Part shown: in pieces, positions 13,760-19,504 of the stretch
How the letters are laid out: each line of letters starts with the position of its first letter
How positions within the stretch are numbered: the first letter of the stretch is position 1
Source of the DNA: a virus
DNA length: 21,132 nucleotides
IMG/VR virus record: IMGVR_UViG_3300028925_004122
Span: 1 to 21,132 of that record
Direction: 5' to 3' (one strand)
Notes under the pieces: model-generated
Databases searched by the model: none
What the model saw: only the letters and a program-made list of their open reading frames with translations
Told to the model about the DNA's origin: nothing
Made by a program: the position numbers and the translations under genes

Positions 13760-14734
13760 ATGGCTATTGGCATATCTTCAAATTACGGTAATCTACCTAC
13801 CGGTAATTTTCAGGCCGAAATCTATAGCCAAAAGGTTCTTAAGTTTTTCCGCCGTGCGTCGGTAATTGAAGACATTACTAATACTGACTACGCAGGAGAA
13901 ATTGAGAACTTTGGTGATACGGTTCGGATCATGAAAGAACCCACCGTTACGATTTCTGCATATACGCGAGGCTCTGTGGTTACTCCGCAGGATCTGGCAG
14001 ATGACGAAATCCAGTTGACAGTGGATCAAGCACAAGCGTTTGCGTTCAAAGTGGATGACATTGAAGAACGGCAATCGCACGTTAACTTTGAGGCGCTTGC
14101 TACCTCTTCAGGTGCATTCTCTCTCAAACGTAACTACGACAAAAATGTACTTCAGGCCATGATCGATGGTGCAGGTATCGCTGGTGCTAATGGCGCTAGC
14201 GAAACCGATGCTGATCTTGGTACTGCTGGTACTCCCGTTACTATTACTGGTTCTGATGCCGGTGATGATGTTGTAAATCTGATGGCCTTGATGGCGCGTA
14301 AGCTCGACGAGCAAGACGTTCCTGAAGAGAACCGTTGGTTTGTGGCACCTCCCATTGTGTATCAGAATCTGTATGCAGCGGGCGCTAAGATTGTTGAAGT
14401 TCAGGTAACGGGTGACAGCAGTTCCCCGCTCCGTAATGGTCTGGTTACGAACCAGAAAATTATGGGCTTCAGTCTCTATAAGTCCAACGCGCTCCGTCAG
14501 TCGGTCGATGCTACGACTACTACGGACATGGTATCGTTTTCCGGTGTTGCGACGGGTGAGAACACGGTTCTTGCTGGTCACATTTCCGGTATGGCGACTG
14601 CCAACTCAATTGCTAAGACAGAAGTTATTCGCGATCCTGATTCCTTTTCGGATGTGGTTCGTGGTCTGCACGTTTATGGCCGCAAGGTTATTCGTCCAGA
14701 GGCTATCTGTCTCGGCATTGTAGATTATAGTTAA
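13760..14734 (+). CDS. Major capsid (coat) protein, HK97 fold
   Basis: 324 residues beginning MAIGISSNYGNLPTGNF. The layout is typical of HK97-fold coats of short-tailed phages: a short N-arm, a long-helix region with a kinked spine (about 120-140), an A-domain with VPEENRWFVAPPIVYQNL (about 190-208) and a C-terminal beta segment with DVVRGLHVYGRKVIRPEA. AAAGGA lies eight bases before the ATG. No N-terminal delta domain with a cleavage site is obvious, in line with the separate scaffold gene. Codon choice is slightly different from that of the small genes at the left, with more GC-ending codons, which fits high expression. The probable decoration gene follows directly. Confidence 0.92.
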   Translation: MAIGISSNYGNLPTGNFQAEIYSQKVLKFFRRASVIEDITNTDYAGEIENFGDTVRIMKEPTVTISAYTRGSVVTPQDLADDEIQLTVDQAQAFAFKVDDIEERQSHVNFEALATSSGAFSLKRNYDKNVLQAMIDGAGIAGANGASETDADLGTAGTPVTITGSDAGDDVVNLMALMARKLDEQDVPEENRWFVAPPIVYQNLYAAGAKIVEVQVTGDSSSPLRNGLVTNQKIMGFSLYKSNALRQSVDATTTTDMVSFSGVATGENTVLAGHISGMATANSIAKTEVIRDPDSFSDVVRGLHVYGRKVIRPEAICLGIVDYS

Positions 14735-14748
14735 GGGGGGTATGAAAA

Positions 14749-15225
14749 ATGACTGTATATGATCGTACCGCTACTGGCGGAACGGTGGGTCATCCTTCGC
14801 GGATGCCCACGCCATATGTGATTACTTCCCCTGTTTGGGATACCGTTGATGGCGGCGGGGTAGGAGGAGACATTATTCAGATTATTGATCTTCCTGCTGA
14901 CACGATGATTATTTCGGGCGTTCTTGAAGTTCTTGAAGTTCGTGGTAATGGTCAGGTCACTATGGATATCGGATTTACCGGTGGCGACATTGACTGTTTT
15001 GTTGACGGTTCTGCGCTTGCCGCTGGTTTTACTCCGTTCCTAGAAGCGGCTGTTGGAGTATCGGCGGCTAATGCCCGCATGGTTACGGCGGCTGATACCA
15101 TTGACTGCCTCGTTCTTGACGGCGGTTCAACGGGTGAGACTGCACTACGTTTCAGAGTTCATGTTGTTGTTGCTGATGTTTCACGCAACCCTTCTGAATC
15201 TGCTACGGTGTCTACGGGTACGTAA
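14749..15225 (+). CDS. Probable head decoration protein
   Basis: 158 residues, beta-rich and without Lys, with an acidic character. The sequence alternates hydrophobic strands and glycine loops (DIIQIIDLPADTMIISGVLEV, QVTMDIGFTGGDIDCF, ALRFRVHVVVADVSRN). Proteins of this size directly after the coat gene are often decoration or head-fibre proteins binding the capsid surface; I infer this from place and fold pattern. GGGGGG at 14735-14740 lies eight bases before the ATG at 14749; the earlier ATG at 14742 is out of frame. The terminator-like hairpin at 15242 follows. Confidence 0.65.
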   Translation: MTVYDRTATGGTVGHPSRMPTPYVITSPVWDTVDGGGVGGDIIQIIDLPADTMIISGVLEVLEVRGNGQVTMDIGFTGGDIDCFVDGSALAAGFTPFLEAAVGVSAANARMVTAADTIDCLVLDGGSTGETALRFRVHVVVADVSRNPSESATVSTGT

Positions 15226-15241
15226 TAGTACTAAAGGTTTT

Positions 15242-15272
15242 GTGGGGTTCCTTTTAAAAACCCCACCCTTCT
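15242..15272 (+). terminator. Hairpin terminator after the capsid cassette
   Basis: GTGGGGTT (15242-15249) pairs perfectly with AACCCCAC (15259-15266) around a nine-base loop, followed by CCTTCTT. The stem is strong; the U-tract is poor, so it is probably a partial terminator or a 3' stabilising hairpin that lowers expression of the genes beyond while protecting the abundant coat mRNA. Confidence 0.6.
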
Positions 15273-15301
15273 TGCTATGATATTGAATTGATGGAGGTCA
15301 T

Positions 15302-15937
15302 ATGTTTATCAAGCTACTTAGCGATCAAGATATTGAATTTTGTTTAGATAATATAAACCATAAAACTTTTAATAGCGGGGATAAATCCGCACCGAACTTA
15401 GAGGATATTAAAAGCAATTCAGAGTCTATGGGTATTCCAGACTCTGTTAGAAAGTTAGTTACAAACAGACTTTATGATACTCATTATATAGACAGCGTAT
15501 ATTGTCCCACTAGAGTGTCAGTAAACTTTTATAATAAATATAGAGAAGGTGACTACTACGACTTACATGTAGATGCCTTTAAAGCCCAACCAAAATCAAA
15601 CAACATATTTTTTGACTATGGCTGGAGCATAAATTTAACGGATGACTACAAAGGCGGAGAATTTATTTTAGATACTCCAGTGGGTAGAATAGGCAAAAAG
15701 CTAGATGCGGGTGAAGCCGTAATATTTCCTATTATATATCCACATGGAGTAGAGAAACTTACTGAGGGTCTTAGACAAAATATTATCGGTTGGATGTCTT
15801 CTAACGTATCATATGAACAATCTTTTATTTTGAAAAACATGTATGAAGTAAATCAGTATCTTATGAGTACACAAAAAAGCATGTTTACAAAATCAACACT
15901 TGTTCAGACGTATTTAAAGAAGGCTTGGGGAAAGTAA
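15302..15937 (+). CDS. 2-oxoglutarate/Fe(II)-dependent dioxygenase
   Basis: 211 residues with the double-stranded beta-helix signature. The iron ligands are H89-x-D91 (DLHVDAF) and H148 (IYPHGVEKL). R158 (GLRQNIIGW), ten residues after the distal His, is the expected 2-oxoglutarate-binding arginine. The segment FDYGWSINLTDDYKGGEF is typical of the prolyl-hydroxylase/PKHD branch. Such enzymes hydroxylate protein side chains or other substrates using oxygen; the substrate here is unknown and could be a virion protein, given the place between capsid and tail genes. It has its own GGAGGT site just before the ATG, follows a terminator, and is more AT-rich than its neighbours, all consistent with an inserted accessory gene. 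Confidence 0.88.
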   Translation: MFIKLLSDQDIEFCLDNINHKTFNSGDKSAPNLEDIKSNSESMGIPDSVRKLVTNRLYDTHYIDSVYCPTRVSVNFYNKYREGDYYDLHVDAFKAQPKSNNIFFDYGWSINLTDDYKGGEFILDTPVGRIGKKLDAGEAVIFPIIYPHGVEKLTEGLRQNIIGWMSSNVSYEQSFILKNMYEVNQYLMSTQKSMFTKSTLVQTYLKKAWGK

Positions 15938-15938
15938 T

Positions 15939-16196
15939 GTGAAACGCTTTATTGTTTTAGCTAGTTTAATTTCGCTGCAAACATTTTTTTTTGTTTCTGG
16001 CGCAGCTAAAGCTGAAGAGCAAATCACTTGTTATTCCAAAGAAATTTTTGCAGAAGCAGCAAAAACCTCTCATGGAGAAATACCCTTTTGGAAAGGGGAT
16101 GACCTTTCAAAAAAGATAGAATATAGAATGTATGTTAATCCTGTTGTTAGAACTTTTACTATAACCGCAATCTTTTGGAACGCGCCTGATAAATAA
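15939..16196 (+). CDS. Secreted small protein, apparently cut short by in-frame TAA
   Basis: 85 residues from GTG at 15939, with GGGGAAAG upstream. Residues 1-25 are a clear signal peptide (KR, hydrophobic core, cleavage after AKA), leaving a periplasmic domain of about 60 residues with one Cys (31). The pattern C ... HGEIPFWKG ... M-Y-V-N ... TFTITAIFW resembles small secreted proteins of marine bacteria and phages that end with a second Cys and G-x-x-W/F (recalled, not searched). Here the frame meets TAA at 16194, but the next codons read CIISVGKNF, exactly what such an ending needs, and the frame stays open to a TGA at 16257 overlapping the next gene's TTG. So this is either a recent nonsense mutation or a readthrough product. 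Function unknown. Confidence 0.65.
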   Translation: MKRFIVLASLISLQTFFFVSGAAKAEEQITCYSKEIFAEAAKTSHGEIPFWKGDDLSKKIEYRMYVNPVVRTFTITAIFWNAPDK

Positions 16197-16259
16197 TGTA
16201 TTATTTCTGTAGGGAAAAATTTTAGAGCGCCGGGACAGGAAAAAGGAACTGACTCTTGA
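16194..16259 (+). pseudogene. In-frame extension of the secreted gene past its TAA
   Basis: After the TAA (16194-16196) the same frame continues for 20 codons (CIISVGKNFRAPG, then QEKGTDS) to TGA at 16257-16259. It contains the second Cys needed to pair with Cys31. The TGA overlaps the TTG start of the next gene by two bases, the close stop/start arrangement used elsewhere in this operon. This suggests the gene originally ended here, with 106 codons. Confidence 0.55.
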
Positions 16260-16612
16260 CTTCTACTCTATCTAGGGCGGTACGGCTAAGAAATGCTGCT
16301 GTTAGCCTTACCACAACAGATCAAACAACTGTATACACAGTCCCTTCAGGGCATGATGCGGTTTTAAAGAATATAATTATAGCAGAAACTTCTGGTAACG
16401 CTACAGGAATAACTCTAGAGATTACAGATTCTAGTGGTAGTGCTACTTTTAAGATGCTTGCTGGTAAAATTATAGCAGCAAATGACTATCTCCTACTTAG
16501 TTTGGAGTTAAATATGAACGAGGGTGACATTATAAAGCTAACGGCTGCAACATCTAGTAGACTACAGGCAGTGTTATCTATAGATGAACTCTTCTTAGCG
16601 AATCACAGTTAG
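16256..16612 (+). CDS. Small beta-sandwich virion protein
   Basis: 118 residues from TTG at 16256, with AAAAGGA eight bases upstream; no ATG in frame occurs before the middle of the protein, so TTG is the likely start. The sequence (TTTDQTTVYTVPSGHDAVLKN, IIIAETSGNATGITLEITD, LLLSLELNMNEGDIIKLTA) is a run of beta strands typical of small phage head-tail or fibre accessory proteins with the T-x-x-T-x-Y-T-V-P-x-G opening. Possibly an adhesion or decoration protein; not assigned to a named family. It stands directly before the tail adaptor gene. Confidence 0.68.
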   Translation: MTSTLSRAVRLRNAAVSLTTTDQTTVYTVPSGHDAVLKNIIIAETSGNATGITLEITDSSGSATFKMLAGKIIAANDYLLLSLELNMNEGDIIKLTAATSSRLQAVLSIDELFLANHS

Positions 16613-16619
16613 GCAAGCC

Positions 16620-17975
16620 ATGAATTATGTAGAACTAATCAATGCTGTTTTGTACGATCTCAATGAGACGATCATTGCAGAAACTGCTTCAGGTCTTTCA
16701 GGGACGCGGGGAGTGCAGACAACAGTTAAAAAAGATATAAATAAGGCCATACGTGATGTTGATGCTGAGTACATTCAATGGCCTTGGCATTTTCACAGTG
16801 CAAGATACACCTTGTACGGCGGTGTGGGCAAGTACAAGTATCCGGTTAAAGTTGTGGTTTCTAGCGTAAGCGGCTCCTATACGCTTAATGAGATTGTCAC
16901 AGGAGGTACTTCTTCTGCAAAAGGCATTCTCCGCAGGGTTCCCCCTCACGGCGGTCATGCAGATGAACAGTTTATGTTAGTTGAACCTATTGAGGGAGAG
17001 TTTCAAGCGTCTGAGACTCTAACGGGGGCTTCCTCTACGCGCACAGCCACGTCAGGGAATGTTACTTTCTGTACGGATGTGGACTATGATAGCTTCTTCT
17101 TGCGCCCACAAAATTTAGTTAAAGAGGGCGAGTTTAACAAGACTATTACTCTGGGATCATACTGGACGAATCGAAGCTCTGATCCTGCAGGTACTGGCAC
17201 ATCTGGCACCCCTGCAATTAGCAACGCAATTAGCGGAAACAGTGGTTACGCATCAGGTGTTCTCAGAATGAATGATGGCTGTGTGGATCAAGCTATCCCT
17301 ACAGTAGTAAATCAAACATATAGAATTACAGCCCGGTTGTCGTCAGGAAGCTCTTCAGCCACTTCTGAAACTCTCAATGTATTTGCGGGTTCTAGTAGTG
17401 ATAAGGACTCTGATTTATCAACTACTTTTGTTATATCAGATGTGGGTGCTGGAGATATTAAAACAATAACTTTTACCGCCTCTACTCAACAAACATTTAT
17501 AAGTTTAAGTAATACTGCATCACAAAATCTTGATATAGATTTTATAGAGGTTTTTGAACAGGACGCTTCAGCAAAACCCCTAAAGTATAAATCTTATGAA
17601 GAGTACCACGAGGGTGCCAGTAAGCACAATGAGTTCTTAGCCCTTAAGTCACCTGATGATGGTTTTGGTACTCCTGATTGCGTGTATCGTTCTAGAAATG
17701 ATAACTCTTTTGGTATTACCCCCATTACTAAAGATACACAGTATGAAGTTCAGTTTGATTTTTACGACTCCTCTGCAGAGCTATCCATATTTACAGACAG
17801 CCCTAAAACCTTTGCTAGATATCACGATGTAATTGTAGCCCGTGTAAAGTACTACACACATATTCTTAGAGGCAATGATCAGGCAGCGCAGTTTGCATTT
17901 AGAGATTATGAGAATGGTATTCGCAGAATGAAAACGGAATTGTTAAATCAAAAAGACTATATGAGAGCCGTATAA
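16620..17975 (+). CDS. Tail adaptor (gp4/gp11-like) with beta-domain insertions
   Basis: 451 residues. The two ends resemble the head-to-tail adaptor of short-tailed phages (P22 gp4, T7 gp11): N-terminal helices with DINKAIRDVDAEYIQWPWHF and C-terminal SPKTFARYHDVIVARVKYYTH ... AFRDYENGIRRMK. Between them lie extra modules. One at about 78-150 has two similar G-x-S-x-A-x-G type segments (NEIVTGGTSSAKG and SETLTGASS). One at about 165-312 (NLVKEGEFN, GSYWTNRS, VVNQTYRITARLSSG, DIDFIEVFEQ) looks like a jelly-roll carbohydrate-binding module. Usual adaptors are about 200 residues, so the insertions double its size and could make the tail collar bind surface sugars. The TAA overlaps the next ATG. 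Confidence 0.75.
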   Translation: MNYVELINAVLYDLNETIIAETASGLSGTRGVQTTVKKDINKAIRDVDAEYIQWPWHFHSARYTLYGGVGKYKYPVKVVVSSVSGSYTLNEIVTGGTSSAKGILRRVPPHGGHADEQFMLVEPIEGEFQASETLTGASSTRTATSGNVTFCTDVDYDSFFLRPQNLVKEGEFNKTITLGSYWTNRSSDPAGTGTSGTPAISNAISGNSGYASGVLRMNDGCVDQAIPTVVNQTYRITARLSSGSSSATSETLNVFAGSSSDKDSDLSTTFVISDVGAGDIKTITFTASTQQTFISLSNTASQNLDIDFIEVFEQDASAKPLKYKSYEEYHEGASKHNEFLALKSPDDGFGTPDCVYRSRNDNSFGITPITKDTQYEVQFDFYDSSAELSIFTDSPKTFARYHDVIVARVKYYTHILRGNDQAAQFAFRDYENGIRRMKTELLNQKDYMRAV

Positions 17976-19504
17976 TGCCAGTTCAAGCGTTTCCTATTAA
18001 CTGTGATGGCGGGTTAGTTCTCGACAAAAGTGTGTTCGTTGCAAAGCCGGGAGAGGCTAGCATCCTGCAAAACTATGAGCCGTCCGTTACAGGTGGGTAT
18101 TCTAAAATAAAAGGTTTTATTAAGTACGATAGCAATCAAGTTACAGGTTCTGGTGGAATACTGGGAGTAGCTATCTGGAACAATAAGGTAATAGCTGCTA
18201 GAGGCGCTAACGTAATGCACAGCGTTGGAAGTGGTTGGACCTCAATCACTACAGCCCGTTCCAGTGCGGAACGCTATACCTTTGCCGTTTATAACTGGAC
18301 AGGCACTGAAAAGATTGTGATGGCAGATGGGGTTAATGATGCAGCTACGTATGATGGCAGCACGTACTTAGCCCTCACTGGAGGAGCGGGAGCGGGTGCT
18401 GGTACAAAGCCCACAGCCCCTGAAATTGTTGTAGAGCATAAAAATCACCTATTCTATTCTGGCATGACCAATAATAGACATTTAGTTCAATTTTGTGCGC
18501 CGTATAACGAGAATGATTTTAGCGCCGCATCAGGTGCGGGACAGATATCTGTAGGCGATGAGATTGTGGGAATGGCACAGTTTCGCGAAACCTTGGTTAT
18601 ATTTTGTAAAGACAGTATTTACAGGTTAGCGGGTTCAAGCGTAGCGGATTTCGTTCTTCAACCTGTTACAAGAAATATAGGATGTTCATCCCGTTTTAGT
18701 ATTCAAGAAATAGGCGGTGATCTTATATACCTTTCTCCTGATGGACTAAGAACTGTTGCCGGTACAGAAAAAATTGGCGATACAGAGCTTGGAACAATTT
18801 CTAAACAGGTTCAATCAAGATTAAATGGTCTTTCTGCAGATCAAATTTCAAATGTGTCTTCTCATATAGTGAGGAGAAAAAGCCAGTATAGAATGTACTT
18901 CCCAACAACTTCTAGTATTGAATCTGCCTCAACAGGCTTAATGGCCGTTTTAAAACGCTCTGCAGAGAACGGACAGGTTGGCTGGGAGTATGCAGATATT
19001 AAAGGGGTTAAACCTATGTGTGCAACGCATGGTGATATCTCTAATAGTGAACATGTTTTACATGGCGACTATGATGGGGGCTACGTATATCAACAAGAAC
19101 AGGGCGGCACATTTGATGGTACTAATTTAGCTGCTATTTATAGGACCATAGATTACAACATGGGCGATGTGGGCATTAGGAAAAATATGCAGAGAGTAGT
19201 TATAAACTACTTAGGTACAGGAACGGTGGCGTCTGTAGATATGAATCTTGAGTATGATTACGGAGACCTTCTCTTGCCTAGCCCTGCCCTGTACAATCTT
19301 TTAGACCCTGAAGGATCAGCATTTTATGGCAGTGCTATACTGAATACAGCAAAGTATGATGCTGCTGTTTACACACCCCTGTATAGACAATCTGTAGAGG
19401 GATCTGGTTTTGCCGTAGCGCTAAAGTTTACAGACACAAGTACTAACCCTAGTTATACGTTAAAAGGGTTTTCACTAGAATTTACACCGGGAGCTAGAAT
19501 GTAA
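17975..19504 (+). CDS. Tail hub / DNA stabilisation protein (P22 gp10-like)
   Basis: 509 residues. The opening FPINCDGGLVLDKSVF, then KPGEASILQNYEPSVTGGY, is the typical start of the gp10-like family, whose members plug the tail below the adaptor and keep DNA inside. The body is a run of beta-propeller-like repeats (KNHLFYSGM, VGMAQFRETLVIFCKDSIYRL, GGDLIYLSPDGLRTV). The gene is coupled by TAATG at both ends, between adaptor and fibre, the expected order. Length matches the family (about 470-550). Confident in the class, less in whether it corresponds to P22 gp10 or T7 gp12. Confidence 0.8.
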   Translation: MPVQAFPINCDGGLVLDKSVFVAKPGEASILQNYEPSVTGGYSKIKGFIKYDSNQVTGSGGILGVAIWNNKVIAARGANVMHSVGSGWTSITTARSSAERYTFAVYNWTGTEKIVMADGVNDAATYDGSTYLALTGGAGAGAGTKPTAPEIVVEHKNHLFYSGMTNNRHLVQFCAPYNENDFSAASGAGQISVGDEIVGMAQFRETLVIFCKDSIYRLAGSSVADFVLQPVTRNIGCSSRFSIQEIGGDLIYLSPDGLRTVAGTEKIGDTELGTISKQVQSRLNGLSADQISNVSSHIVRRKSQYRMYFPTTSSIESASTGLMAVLKRSAENGQVGWEYADIKGVKPMCATHGDISNSEHVLHGDYDGGYVYQQEQGGTFDGTNLAAIYRTIDYNMGDVGIRKNMQRVVINYLGTGTVASVDMNLEYDYGDLLLPSPALYNLLDPEGSAFYGSAILNTAKYDAAVYTPLYRQSVEGSGFAVALKFTDTSTNPSYTLKGFSLEFTPGARM

